Shown here: piece after piece, positions 17,428 through 26,818 of the stretch
Position numbering within the stretch: position 1 is the stretch's first letter
How the letters are laid out: each line of letters begins with the position of its first letter
Assembly (NCBI GenBank): GCA_963710725.1
Contig: CAVQBJ010000001.1
Location: 434,001 to 498,000 of the forward strand
Reading direction: 5' to 3'
Length of the DNA: 64,000 nucleotides
Source: CAVQBJ01 sp963710725
Lineage (GTDB): Bacteria; Actinomycetota; Thermoleophilia; Solirubrobacterales; Solirubrobacteraceae
The notes under the pieces: model-generated
What the model was told of the DNA's origin: nothing
Seen by the model: only the letters and a program-made list of their open reading frames with translations
The model's database searches: none
Translations under genes and position numbers: made by a program

Positions 17428-18570
17428 GTGGATCTGTCCGCTGCCTACGCGTCGCTGAGCGCGGAGATGCACGAGCTGCTTCCGCCCGGCGCGATCGTCG
17501 TGGATGCGCACACCCACCTGGGCCGCGACGAGGACGGGCAGGCGCTCGAGCCCGCCGGGCTGCTTGCCGCCCTCGATGAGGTCCGCCCGACGGCTCGGGC
17601 CTGCACCTTCCCGCTCCACGACCCCGAGCGGGTTCCGGCCTACCGGGTGCCCAATGACCGCGTCCTGCGCTGGGCGCGCGAGTCGGATGGCCGGCTCTAT
17701 CCATACTGCCGCCTGGACCCGGCCGATGACCCGGTGTCCGAGGCCGAACGTTGCCTCGCGCTCGGCGCCCGCGGGATCAAGCTGCATCCCCGGGCGCAGG
17801 CCTTCGGGTTCGGCGACGCCGCGGCCGAGTCGATCTGGAAGGTCGCCCAGGAGGCGAACGTGCCGATCCTCATTCACGCCGGGCGCGGGATGCCTCGCAT
17901 GGACCCCCTGGCCGATCTCGCGCTGCGGTATCCAGACGTCGTGCTCGTGCTCGCGCACGCGGCCATCGCCGACCAGGGGATGTTCGCGTCGAGGTTGCGC
18001 GACCATCCCAATGTCGTCTACGACACGTCGACGTTCTCGGTCTTCGACCAGCTCGAACTGCTCGCTCGCGTGCCGGCCGAGCGGATCGTGTTTGCCTCCG
18101 ACGTGCCCTACGGACGACCGCTCGGAGCGCTGTACACGGCGCTGCGAATGGCCGGCTACGCCGGTCTGGACGAGCGGGAGCGCACGCTTCTCGTCGGCGC
18201 GACGATGATCAACATCCTGGAGGGCCGGCCGCTCGACGACCCCACGCCTCCGCGGGTGCCCGAGATCCGCCCCATCAGCGGCCGGCTGGCCCGACTCAAC
18301 GGCTACATCATGATGTCGTTCGCCGCCGCCATCAGCTCGGGGCCACCACCGGATTTTGGTCGGGCCGTGCCGTTCATCGCGATGGCCAGGGCGGCGTGCC
18401 GCGACCCCGATCCGGGGGTCGTCGGCCCGACGCTGGAGCGGATCGACGAGCTGCTCGCCGCGGCCGAGCAGCTGCTCGCGGACGGCCAGGCGGATCCACG
18501 CGCGGCCATCGGTCTGGTGATGGCCTCCGGGGTGATCGCCGCCACCGAACCGCTCGCCGCCGGCGGCTGA
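17428..18570 (+). CDS. Amidohydrolase_2-family metal-dependent hydrolase
   Basis: About 380 residues from GTG with AAGGA seven bases upstream. TIM-barrel motifs are DAHTHLG (about 32-38), GIKLHPRAQAFG, PILIHAGRGMPRMDP, LAHAAIADQG and ASDVPYGRPLG, the usual order for amidohydrolase-related decarboxylases and hydrolases. The last 120 residues are helical and not typical of the core domain. Substrate unknown. Confidence 0.88.
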   Translation: MDLSAAYASLSAEMHELLPPGAIVVDAHTHLGRDEDGQALEPAGLLAALDEVRPTARACTFPLHDPERVPAYRVPNDRVLRWARESDGRLYPYCRLDPADDPVSEAERCLALGARGIKLHPRAQAFGFGDAAAESIWKVAQEANVPILIHAGRGMPRMDPLADLALRYPDVVLVLAHAAIADQGMFASRLRDHPNVVYDTSTFSVFDQLELLARVPAERIVFASDVPYGRPLGALYTALRMAGYAGLDERERTLLVGATMINILEGRPLDDPTPPRVPEIRPISGRLARLNGYIMMSFAAAISSGPPPDFGRAVPFIAMARAACRDPDPGVVGPTLERIDELLAAAEQLLADGQADPRAAIGLVMASGVIAATEPLAAGG

Positions 18571-18584
18571 CGCTCGCGGACCGA

Positions 18585-18611
18585 GAGAGGGCCGCCCCTG
18601 GCGGCCCTCTC
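18585..18611. terminator. Bidirectional hairpin between amidohydrolase gene and nrdJ
   Basis: A perfect 12-base stem (GAGAGGGCCGCC/GGCGGCCCTCTC) with a three-base loop lies between convergent stop codons. Confidence 0.75.
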
Positions 18612-18641
18612 GACGGCGAACTGCGGCTCGTCGGGCGGCGA

Positions 18642-21494
18642 CTATCCGCAACCCGTGTTGTTGCCGCAGCTCGGGCACGTGTAGCACGAGCCGGTGCGCT
18701 GCATGATCCCGCCGCACTGGCTGCAGGCCGGTCCGAGATCGAGGCCCTGCAGGCGGGCCGGCACCACCGGCGGCGTGTCGGTGAGCGCGCTGGCCGGCGC
18801 CACCGATCCGCCGTTCGCGAGCGCAGTGGGCTCGGCACTACCGTTCCCGGTCGACGGGCCGGCGGTGTCGGAGGACACCGACATCGCCGTCTCCTCGGCG
18901 AGCTTGGCCGCGCGCACCTCGGGCGTGAGGATGCCGAGCTCCTCCTGCAGGTCCGCATCGCAGAAGCGCGAGGCGAGCCAGCGCATGATGTAGTCGGGCA
19001 TCGACTTCGCGAACGGGATCTCCGGGTTCTGGGTGATCCCCTCCGGCTCGAAGCGCATGTAGCTGAACTTGCGCACCAGCGTCTCGAGCGGCACGCCGTA
19101 CTGCAGCGCGATCGAGATCGCCGTGGCGAAGGAGTTCATCATGCCGCGCAGCGTCGAGCCCTCCTTGCCGATGTCGGTGAGGAAGATCTCCCCGACGCTG
19201 CCGTCCTCGTACATGCCGGCCGTGATGTAGCCCTCGTGCCCGGCGATCGAGAACTTGTGCGTGATCGACTGGCGCTCGCGCGGCATCCGCCGCCGGGCCG
19301 GCCCGGTCGCCTGGGCGATCGCCTTCGCCACCGCCTGCTCGACGAGCTCGTCGACGTCGGCCTCGGCCGGGACGTCCTTGCGCTTCTGGGCGTCGGTGCG
19401 CAGCGCCTGCGCCGTCTTGGAGCCGTCGCGATAGATGGCCAGCGCCTTGATCCCGAGGCGCCAGGCCTGCAGGTAGGCATCGGCGATGTCCTCGACCGTC
19501 GCCGTCTCGGGCAGGTTCACCGTCTTGGAGATCGCCCCGCTGATGAAGGGCTGCACCGCGCCCATCATCATCAGGTGGCCCATGTGCGAGATCGCGCGCG
19601 CGCCGACGGCCACGTCGAACACCGGCAGGTGGGCCGCGTCGAGGCCGGGGGCGTCGACGATCGTGCCGTGCTCGTTGATGTACGCGAGGATCTGGTCGAT
19701 CGTGCTCTCGCCGTAGCCGAGCGTCTGCAGGGCGAGCGGAACGGTGCCGTTGACGATCGTCATCTGCCCGCCGCCGACGAGCTCCTTGAACTTCACGAGC
19801 GAGAAGTCCGGCTCGACGCCGGTGGTGTCGCAGTCCATCAGGAACGAGATCGTCCCCGTCGGGGCGAGGACCGTCGCCTGGGCGTTGCGATAGCCGTGCT
19901 CGTCGCCGAGCGCGACCGCCTCGTTCCAGGATCGCCTGGCCGCCTCGAGCAGCGCGCCGTCCGCGCAGGCGGCGTCGGGGATCGCATAGGAGGCGTCGCG
20001 GTGCATGCGCATCACGCTGTTGTGCGCGTCGCGGTTGACCTCGTAGTGCTCGTAGGGCCCGAGCGCCGCGGCCACCTCCGCCGACTTGCGGTACGCGCGC
20101 CCGGTCATCAGCGCGGTGATCGCCGCCGCCGTGCCGCGACCGGCATCGGAGTCGTAGGGCATGCCGTTACTCATCAGGTAGGCGCCGAGGTTCGCGTAGC
20201 CGAGGCCGAGCTGGCGGAACGCGCGTGCGTTGACGCCGATCCTCTCGGTCGGATAGCTCGACGGGCCGACGATGATCTCCTGCGCGAGCAGCATCACGTC
20301 GACCGTGTGCTCGAAGGCGGGCACGTCGAGACTGCCGTCGGCCCGGCGGAAGGTCATCAGGTTCAGCGACGCGAGGTTGCAGGCCGAGTCGTCGACGTGC
20401 ATGTACTCGGAGCACGGGTTGGAGGCGTTGATCCGACCGCTGTTGGGCGAGGTGTGCCACTGGTTGATCGTCGTGTCGTACTGGACGCCCGGATCGGCGC
20501 AGCGCCAGGCGGCCTCGGCGATCTCGCGCATCAGCTCGCGCGCCGGGATCGTCTCGCCCGTGGGCTCGCCGGTGACGCGGGCCGTGAGCTGCCAGTCCTC
20601 GTCGTTCTCCACCGCGCGCATGAACTCGTCGGTCACGCGCACCGAGTTGTTCGCGTTCTGGTACTGGATCGAGGTGAAGCCCTCGCCGTCGATCGACATG
20701 TCAAAGCCGGCGTCGCGCAGGGCCGCGGCCTTGTCCTCCTCCTTGGCCTTGCACCAGATGAACTCGCGGATGTCCGGGTGGTCGATGTTGAGCACGACCA
20801 TCTTCGCGGCGCGGCGCGTCTTACCGCCGGACTTGATCGTGCCCGCCCACGCGTCCGCTCCGCGCATGAACGAGACCGGGCCCGAGGCGGTGCCGCCCTT
20901 GGCGAGCGGCTCCATCGAGCCGCGGATGTTCGACAGGTTGATGCCGGAGCCCGAGCCGCCGCGGAAGATCATCCCCTCCTGGGTGTTCCAGCCGAGGATC
21001 GACTCCATCGTGTCGTCGACGCTGAGGATGAAGCACGCCGAACACTGCGGGCTCTCTTCGAAGCCGACGTTGAACCAGACCGGGGAATTGAACGCCGCGA
21101 TCTGGTGAAGAAGGATGTGCGTCAGCTCGGCCTCGAAGGCGTCGCCGTCCTCGGTGCTCGCGAAGTAACCGCGCTCGCGCCCCCAGCCGGCGATCGTGCC
21201 CGCCACGCGCGAGACCATCTGCTTGACCGAGTTCTCGCGGGCCGGCGAGCCGAGCTGGCCGCGGAAGTACTTCTGGGCGACGATGTTGGTCGCGTTCTGC
21301 GACCACGTCGACGGGAACTCGACGTCGAGTTGCTCGAAGGCGAGCTTGTCGCCGTGACCGATGCGAGCGTCGCGCAGCTCCCACTCGACGGTGTCGAACG
21401 GATGCACGCCCGGCGACGTGAAGAAGCGCCGGACGCGCAGCGCCGTACCGGGCGTGAGGTCTTCGGTGGTCGTGGGCTGTGGGGTCAATTCCAT
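18642..21494 (-). CDS. nrdJ: Class II (adenosylcobalamin-dependent) ribonucleoside-diphosphate reductase
   Basis: 950 residues. Makes deoxyribonucleotides using a B12-derived radical, so it works with or without oxygen. The substrate-binding start NSPVWFNVG, the Cys in ESPQCSACF, the active-site loop NPCSEY and the phosphate loop PTGTISF are all in the expected order. The C-terminal tail has four CxxC-like Cys pairs (CSQC, CYTCPSC), the redox-active/zinc-ribbon tail of this subfamily. Start at MELTPQP with GGAAGG upstream; the frame continues further upstream without coding character. No nrdR, and no recognisable cobalamin riboswitch in the 670-base leader region. Confidence 0.96.
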   Translation of the reverse strand: MELTPQPTTTEDLTPGTALRVRRFFTSPGVHPFDTVEWELRDARIGHGDKLAFEQLDVEFPSTWSQNATNIVAQKYFRGQLGSPARENSVKQMVSRVAGTIAGWGRERGYFASTEDGDAFEAELTHILLHQIAAFNSPVWFNVGFEESPQCSACFILSVDDTMESILGWNTQEGMIFRGGSGSGINLSNIRGSMEPLAKGGTASGPVSFMRGADAWAGTIKSGGKTRRAAKMVVLNIDHPDIREFIWCKAKEEDKAAALRDAGFDMSIDGEGFTSIQYQNANNSVRVTDEFMRAVENDEDWQLTARVTGEPTGETIPARELMREIAEAAWRCADPGVQYDTTINQWHTSPNSGRINASNPCSEYMHVDDSACNLASLNLMTFRRADGSLDVPAFEHTVDVMLLAQEIIVGPSSYPTERIGVNARAFRQLGLGYANLGAYLMSNGMPYDSDAGRGTAAAITALMTGRAYRKSAEVAAALGPYEHYEVNRDAHNSVMRMHRDASYAIPDAACADGALLEAARRSWNEAVALGDEHGYRNAQATVLAPTGTISFLMDCDTTGVEPDFSLVKFKELVGGGQMTIVNGTVPLALQTLGYGESTIDQILAYINEHGTIVDAPGLDAAHLPVFDVAVGARAISHMGHLMMMGAVQPFISGAISKTVNLPETATVEDIADAYLQAWRLGIKALAIYRDGSKTAQALRTDAQKRKDVPAEADVDELVEQAVAKAIAQATGPARRRMPRERQSITHKFSIAGHEGYITAGMYEDGSVGEIFLTDIGKEGSTLRGMMNSFATAISIALQYGVPLETLVRKFSYMRFEPEGITQNPEIPFAKSMPDYIMRWLASRFCDADLQEELGILTPEVRAAKLAEETAMSVSSDTAGPSTGNGSAEPTALANGGSVAPASALTDTPPVVPARLQGLDLGPACSQCGGIMQRTGSCYTCPSCGNNTGCG

Positions 21495-22163
21495 TGGGCC
21501 TTCCCTCTCTGCGCCGACGTGCTGCGACGCCCACTTGACTGTTCTCTGGGGCCGCGGATCGTCCCTCTCGGACCGGACGTAAAAAGGGGCGGCGACGCGG
21601 GCGCGTGTGGGGCGGCGACGGTGGCGCGGATGCACCTCTCATTCTAGTTGCCGCGAACGGTCCGCCCGGCGATCCGCGGGCCGCGAAAACGACCGGAGGA
21701 TGCGGCCCGAGCGGCCTCGGGTTGCGTGCGGCGACCCCGACGCACGGCTGGGCGTGGCATAACGCGAGGGTGACGGATGCGCCTCGTAGGTCACGCTGGT
21801 GTCCGCCACGTAACCGGAGTGGTGCGCGAGTGTGACGCGTGTCGGTCGCGGCGGCCGTGCGGCCAGGGGTGTGCTCCCGAACTGACGCCATAGGGGGTCT
21901 AACTCACCACACCCCCCGCCCGAGGGTCACGCGACGGTCACAAGTGCGCCCGACGGGTCACGCCGCGTGCCTCGCCCGTAGCCGGACCGTCGCGTGAGTG
22001 TGCCGCGTTCGGCGCCGCCCGACCCCCGCGCCGGCCGTCCCGCCCCCCCCGACCCCGCCCCCCGCCGGCCCCGCCGAGCCCCCGCGCCGTCCGACCGCCC
22101 GACCCGGCCTCCCGCGCCGGCCCCGCCGAACCCCGCGCCGTCCGACCGCCCGACCCGCCCCCC
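21495..22163. other. Gene-poor 670-base region upstream of nrdJ
   Basis: No convincing gene on either strand. The nrdJ-proximal half holds the hexamer GGTCAC (+ strand) four times, at 21789, 21925, 21936 and 21956, and a possible nrdJ -10 box (TAGAAT on the - strand near 21645). The distal half (22000-22160) is very C-rich on the + strand. Confidence 0.6.
22063..22157. repeat. Direct repeat of about 44 bases in a C-rich tract
   Basis: Two copies, 22063-22106 and 22115-22157, differ by one substitution (G/A) and one single-base gap. They lie in a strand-biased stretch made almost only of C and G. Confidence 0.85.
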
Positions 22164-22424
22164 TCAGCGCCCGACCCGGATCCAATCCGCGAAGTCCGCC
22201 CACGCGGCCTCCGCGTGCCAGCTCGCCTCGGCGAGCGTGCGGCGCACGTTCTGCCACCAGGCCGGCTCGACCCCGAGCCAGCGCGCGATCCCCCACAGCA
22301 GCGCCGCCACCACGAGCAGCAAGGCGATCACGGCGACGATGATCACCCCGGCGGGGGTGCCGCTCGACGGATGCGTGCGGGCGACGACGATGACAGCGAT
22401 CGGGGACATCAGCGGTCGGCCCAT
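22164..22424 (-). CDS. Small single-span membrane protein
   Basis: 86 residues. One strong membrane helix (AGVIIVAVIALLLVVAALLWGIARW) followed by an amphipathic Trp-rich cytoplasmic or periplasmic tail. No family recognised. It lies 21 bases downstream of the giant coiled-coil gene on the same strand, so they may be one transcript. Start could also be the second Met, five residues in. Confidence 0.7.
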   Translation of the reverse strand: MGRPLMSPIAVIVVARTHPSSGTPAGVIIVAVIALLLVVAALLWGIARWLGVEPAWWQNVRRTLAEASWHAEAAWADFADWIRVGR

Positions 22425-22445
22425 GCTAACGGCGCCCCCGCCGAC

Positions 22446-25400
22446 TCAGGAGCCGATCGCGGCGCCGAGGATGCCGACCACGAGCGCGACGGCGGCGGCG
22501 AGGCCTGCGAGCAGCGCGACGCCGGCGACGGCGAGCTCGAGACGATGCTCGGCGGCGCGTCCGACCTCGCCGGACGGGACCGCGAGCGACCGCTCGGACC
22601 GCGCGGCGGCTCGTCGAGCGGCCTCGCGCTCGCGATCGGCCGCGGCGCGCTGCGCGGCGGCCGCCTCGCCCGCCGGCGTGACGGACTCGGGCCGGACCGC
22701 GGGCGCGACGACCGGGGCGGCCTCCGGAGCGCCCGCCGCCGCCGCCTCGGCGGCGGCGAGCGCCCGCGCGGCACGGTCGAGGGCGTCGTCGCGCTCGCGG
22801 GCGATCTCCTGCACCTGCTCGGCGAGCGCCTCGCGGGCGCTGCCCGCCGCGATCACCTCGTCGCGGAGCTCGTCGAGGGCGGCCTGCAGCTGCGCCCGCT
22901 CGGCCGCCTCGGCACCGCTCTCGGCGAGCGCGCGGTCGAGCTCGTCGCGTTCCGCGCGCAGCGCGTCGCGTTCGGCGGCGACCTGTGTCGCCCGGACGCG
23001 GGCCTCCTCGAGCTCGGCGGCGGCGGCGTCGCGGGCTGCGACCGCCGCCTCGAGCTGCGCGGCCGTGGCGTCGCGGGCCGCCCGATGATCGTCGAGCTCG
23101 ACGACATCGGCATCGCGGGCCGCGCGCGCGGCCGTGAGCTCGCCGGCCGCGACGTCGCGCTCCTCGCGCAGGCGATCGAGCTCGTCCTGGAGCGGGGCGA
23201 CGCGCTGCGTCTCGGCCCGCGCGCGCTCGAGCTCGCTCGTCGCCGCATCGCGCTCGTCGCGCACCCGCTCGATCTCGGCGGTGAGCGCGGTCAACTGCTC
23301 GTGCGCCTGCTCGGCGCGCGTCTGGGTGCCGGCGAGCTCGGCGTAGACCGGAGCCGAGCGCTCGAGCTCGGTGCGCGCGTCGGCGAGCTGCTGCTCGAGC
23401 AGGCCGATGTGCTCCCGGGCCTCGGCGAGCTCGGCGCCGAGCGGCGCCGAGCGCTGCACCTCGACACGGGCCGCCTCGAGCTCGTGCTCGAGGCGGGCGG
23501 CGCGCGCCTCGGCGTCGGCGAGCTCGGTCCGCTCGCCGGCCGCGCGCTCAACCGTGATCTGGGCGTCGGCGAGCCGGTGCTCGAGGCGCTCGGCTCGGGC
23601 CTCGGCCTCGGTGAGCTCGTCGCGCAGCGCGTCGCGACGGGTCGTCGCCTCGCTGAGGCGCTCCGTGAGCGCGGCGGTCGCCTCGTCGGTCTCCACGGTC
23701 CGCCGTTCGAGCTCGAGCTCGAGACGGCGGGCCTCCTCGCGCACCGAGCTGAGCGTGGCGGCCTGCTCGTCTGCGTCGCGGCGCTGGCTGTCGACCTCCC
23801 CGCGCAGGCGATCGAGCTCGTCCTGGAGCGGCGCGACGCGCTGCGCCTCGGCCCGCGTGCGCTCGAGCTCGGCGATCAGCTCGCCGCGGCGCTCGACGAG
23901 CTCGCTCAGCTCGGTGCGCACCGCGCGCAGCTCGTCCTCGGCCGCCCGCTCGCGCTCACCGGCGTCGGTCTGTAGGGCGCCGACGGCCTCGGACCGCTCG
24001 GCGCGCAGCGCGGCAAGCTCGGCGTCGAGGTGCTCGGCCTGCGCGCGTGCGTCCTTCAGCTCGCGCGTGGCCTCGACGACGCGAGCGTTCGCGTCCGTCA
24101 GCTCCGCGGCCTGCTCGGCGAGCTGCTGCTCGCCCGTCTGCGCGCGCGCCGACTCGGCGCGCGCGTGATCGAGCGCCGCCGTGAGCGCCGTCTGCAGCTC
24201 GGACGACGCCGTCCGGGTCTCGGCGTGCTCGCGCTCGATGCGCTCGATCTCGAGGTCGCGCACGAGCGCGACCTCGCGCAGCCGGTTGATCTCGTGGTCG
24301 CGCTCCCGGTGGCCCTCCTCGCTCTCCTGGAGCTCGGCCTCGACCTTGCGCGCGTGCGCCTCGGCCCGGCCCGCGCGCTCCTCCAGCTCGGCCGCCTGCT
24401 CGCGGGCCTGCTCGAGCGCGCCCCGCATCCCGTCCGCGCGGTCGGTCGCCTCGTCGGCGCCCGCACGCAGCTCCTCGACGCGCAGCGCGAGCGCGGCGCG
24501 CTCCTCGGCGGCGGCGTCGGCGCGCTGCTCGGCCTCGCGGGCGCGCTCGGCCAGCTCGTCGCGCGAGGACTGCGCCGCGGCGAGGCTCGCCTGGAGCTCG
24601 TCGCGTTCCTCCTCGTGCAGCTGGGCGCCCCGGGCGAGCTCGGCCTCGGCGCGCTGGCCGTCGCTCTCGAGGTGCGTCGCTCGCGCCTGCTCCTCGGCGA
24701 GACGGCGGTGCAGCTCGGTGATCTCCGCGGCGGTGTCGGCCTGCTCGGCGGTGCGCGCGCGAAGCTCCTGGAGCTCGATCTCGTCCGCGTGCAGGCGACT
24801 GCGCAGCTCCGCGAGGATGCCCTCGAGCTCGACCGAGCGCTCCTGCACCGAGCCCTGCGCCACGCGCGCCTCGGCAAGCCGCGCGTTGGCGGTGTGGCTG
24901 GAACGCTCGGCGGCTTGGCGGGCGTGCTGGGCGAGCTCGAGCTCGCGCTCGAGCTCACGGGCTCGCGCCTGGACCTCGGTGAGCTCATGCAGCGGCGCGG
25001 TCTCGGCGGCGAGGCGCTGGTGGGCGCGCTCCTGCTCGTCGAGGGTGTCGCGCAGCTCGTCGATCTCCGAGCGTGCGCGGGCGAGCTCGGCCTCGATCGC
25101 CGTCGTGCGGGCCCGGGTGTCGGCGGCGTGACGCTCGGCGGCTTCGGCCGACAGCTGGGCGCTGTCGCGCTCGCGCGTGAGCGCGTCGTTGTCCTCGGCG
25201 ACGCGCAGCGCCTCGACGAGCCTGGCCTCGGCGTAGCGCCGCTTGTCGGTGACGGCGTCGAGCTCCGCGGCGAGCGCGGCGACACGCTCGCGCGCCTCGT
25301 CGGCGTCCAGCTCGGCGCGCGCGCTGACGCCCACGCGCTCGGCCAGCTCGGCCTGGAGCGCGTCGCGGTGCTCCTCGGCCGCGGCGCGACGGTCGCGCTC

Positions 25401-26099
25401 CTGCGCGAGCTCGAGCTCGAGCCGGGTGCGGGCGGCGAGCTCCTCACGCGCCTGCTCACGCTCGGCGCGCAGCGCCCGCTCGGCCCGCCCGCGCGCCTCG
25501 GCCTCGGCCTCGAGCTCACGCTCGGCGCGCAGCGCGCGCTCGGCCCGCTCGCGCGCCTCGGCCTCGGCCTCGAGCTCACGCTCGGCGCGCAGCGCGCGCT
25601 CGGCCCGCTCGCGCGCCTCGGCCTCGAGCTCGCGCTCACGCTCGGCGGCCGCGCGCCGATCGCGCTCGCCGGGCACCGCCGCGTCGGGGGCGCCGGTGCC
25701 GCGCCGGTGCCGCCGCGCGACCGACGGCCGGTCACGCTCGCCGCCCGCCGCCGCGTCCGGCCCGTCGGCGCCGCGCACGCGCGGACGGGGGAGGGGCTGC
25801 GCCGGCGCGTCCGCGGGCTCGAGCGCGAACGTCGTCTCGCCGGACAGCCACACGGCCGACGCCGAGTACGCCGCGCGCCAAGGACCGCCGTCGGGTGTCG
25901 CCACGGCACCTCGCTGGTCGGGGCTCGGAAGCGCGCTGAGGCGGTGCAGCCGGGGACCGTCGCGCAGCACCAGCTCGGGCGGCTCGATCGGCGTCGGGCG
26001 CACGGCGCGCCAGCGCCCGGTGACCCGCAGCAGCACCGTGGACGCGGTCGCGGCCACCTGCTCGAAGCGGTCGACGTCGAAGGACAGGCGATCGGGCAT
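22446..26099 (-). CDS. Very large coiled-coil protein with C-terminal membrane anchor
   Basis: 1217 residues. The first 100 or so form a small globular region (starts MPDRLSFDVDRFEQ; predicted beta strands around VLLRVTGRWRAV and AVWLSGETTFALEP). From about 145 to 1130 it is almost uninterrupted Glu/Arg/Ala/Leu heptads. The C terminus has one membrane helix (LAVAGVALLAGLAAAVALVVGIL) with only a few residues after it: a tail-anchored layout with the coiled coil in the cytoplasm. Such proteins serve as scaffolds or tethers (compare DivIVA, Scy, FilP and TipN types), but no specific family motif is seen. Gene order coiled-coil/tmk suggests co-transcription (10-base gap). Confidence 0.85.
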   Translation of the reverse strand: MPDRLSFDVDRFEQVAATASTVLLRVTGRWRAVRPTPIEPPELVLRDGPRLHRLSALPSPDQRGAVATPDGGPWRAAYSASAVWLSGETTFALEPADAPAQPLPRPRVRGADGPDAAAGGERDRPSVARRHRRGTGAPDAAVPGERDRRAAAERERELEAEARERAERALRAERELEAEAEARERAERALRAERELEAEAEARGRAERALRAEREQAREELAARTRLELELAQERDRRAAAEEHRDALQAELAERVGVSARAELDADEARERVAALAAELDAVTDKRRYAEARLVEALRVAEDNDALTRERDSAQLSAEAAERHAADTRARTTAIEAELARARSEIDELRDTLDEQERAHQRLAAETAPLHELTEVQARARELERELELAQHARQAAERSSHTANARLAEARVAQGSVQERSVELEGILAELRSRLHADEIELQELRARTAEQADTAAEITELHRRLAEEQARATHLESDGQRAEAELARGAQLHEEERDELQASLAAAQSSRDELAERAREAEQRADAAAEERAALALRVEELRAGADEATDRADGMRGALEQAREQAAELEERAGRAEAHARKVEAELQESEEGHRERDHEINRLREVALVRDLEIERIEREHAETRTASSELQTALTAALDHARAESARAQTGEQQLAEQAAELTDANARVVEATRELKDARAQAEHLDAELAALRAERSEAVGALQTDAGERERAAEDELRAVRTELSELVERRGELIAELERTRAEAQRVAPLQDELDRLRGEVDSQRRDADEQAATLSSVREEARRLELELERRTVETDEATAALTERLSEATTRRDALRDELTEAEARAERLEHRLADAQITVERAAGERTELADAEARAARLEHELEAARVEVQRSAPLGAELAEAREHIGLLEQQLADARTELERSAPVYAELAGTQTRAEQAHEQLTALTAEIERVRDERDAATSELERARAETQRVAPLQDELDRLREERDVAAGELTAARAARDADVVELDDHRAARDATAAQLEAAVAARDAAAAELEEARVRATQVAAERDALRAERDELDRALAESGAEAAERAQLQAALDELRDEVIAAGSAREALAEQVQEIARERDDALDRAARALAAAEAAAAGAPEAAPVVAPAVRPESVTPAGEAAAAQRAAADREREAARRAAARSERSLAVPSGEVGRAAEHRLELAVAGVALLAGLAAAVALVVGILGAAIGS
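25441..25620 (-). repeat. 60-base tandem repeat inside the coiled-coil gene
   Basis: 25501-25560 and 25561-25620 are identical over 60 bases; 25441-25500 is a diverged third copy. Each codes a 20-residue unit of the Glu/Arg/Ala coiled coil (ERELEAEAEARERAERALRA type). Length changes would be in frame. Confidence 0.95.
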
Positions 26100-26109
26100 C
26101 GGCGCGGTC

Positions 26110-26742
26110 CTATCCGACGGCGGCGAGCAGGTCGCCGATCGCCTCCAGGGCCGCCGCGCGCACCGGCTCGATCCCGTCCCGGGCGTCGATCACCCGCACC
26201 CGCCGCGGCTCGGATGCCGCGAGCACGTCGTAGGCCGTCGCGATCGTGGCGAAGAAGTCGTCGTGCTCGCGCTCGAGCCGGTCGGGCGCCTCGGCGCGGT
26301 CGCGCTGGCGGTCGCGGCCGGTCTGCGGGTCGATACGCAGCAGCAGCGTGCGGTCGGCGACGAGGTCGCCGGTGGCGAACGCGTTGATCGCGCGCACGGC
26401 CTCGATGCCGAGCCCGCGCCCCGCGCCCTGGTAGGCGAGCGAGGAGTCCACGAAGCGGTCGAGCAGGACCCAGGTGCCGGACTCGAGCAGCGGCTCGATG
26501 CGCTCCTCGACCAGCTGGGCCCGCGCGGCGGCGTAGAGCAGCGCCTCGGCCCGGGCGCCGACGCGCAGATCCGGGTCCTTCACCAGCGCGCGCACCCGCT
26601 CGGACGCCGCCACCCCGCCCGGCTCGCGCAGCAGCTCGACGGGCACGCCGCGCGCCGCGATCGCCTCGACGAGCGTGCCCGCGAGCGTCGTCTTCCCGGC
26701 GCCGTCGAGGCCCTCGATCGTGATCAGCCGTCCCCGAGCCAC
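26110..26742 (-). CDS. tmk: Thymidylate kinase
   Basis: 210 residues. Phosphorylates dTMP to dTDP with ATP. The P-loop is GLDGAGKTT at about residues 10-18, LREPGG follows (DRX/substrate loop region), LLDRFVDSSLAYQG is the catalytic DR motif, and the LID-like Arg-rich segment is DPQTGRDRQRDRAEAPDR. GTG start six bases after a TACGGT -10-like box. Divergent from holB; the pairing tmk-holB is widespread in bacteria. Confidence 0.94.
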   Translation of the reverse strand: MARGRLITIEGLDGAGKTTLAGTLVEAIAARGVPVELLREPGGVAASERVRALVKDPDLRVGARAEALLYAAARAQLVEERIEPLLESGTWVLLDRFVDSSLAYQGAGRGLGIEAVRAINAFATGDLVADRTLLLRIDPQTGRDRQRDRAEAPDRLEREHDDFFATIATAYDVLAASEPRRVRVIDARDGIEPVRAAALEAIGDLLAAVG

Positions 26743-26748
26743 AGCGGG

Positions 26749-26754
26749 ACCGTA
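26749..26754 (-). promoter_or_regulatory. -10-like box of tmk
   Basis: TACGGT on the - strand, six bases before the GTG, with no Shine-Dalgarno sequence between: fits a leaderless transcript. Confidence 0.4.
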
Positions 26755-26818
26755 CCGACGATCGGGTGCGCAGCGCGGCGTCCCGTCCGCGCGTGCGTGT
26801 GTGCCAGCATGGGCGGTC

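Noticed and set aside
17751..21647. A very long + strand open frame (about 1300 residues) antisense to nrdJ
   Set aside because: It is an artefact of high GC content: no start signal or domain, and the opposite strand codes a complete, conserved class II reductase.
21495..21990. Cobalamin riboswitch upstream of B12-dependent nrdJ
   Set aside because: No convincing B12-box or conserved core could be seen by eye; a covariance-model search would be needed.
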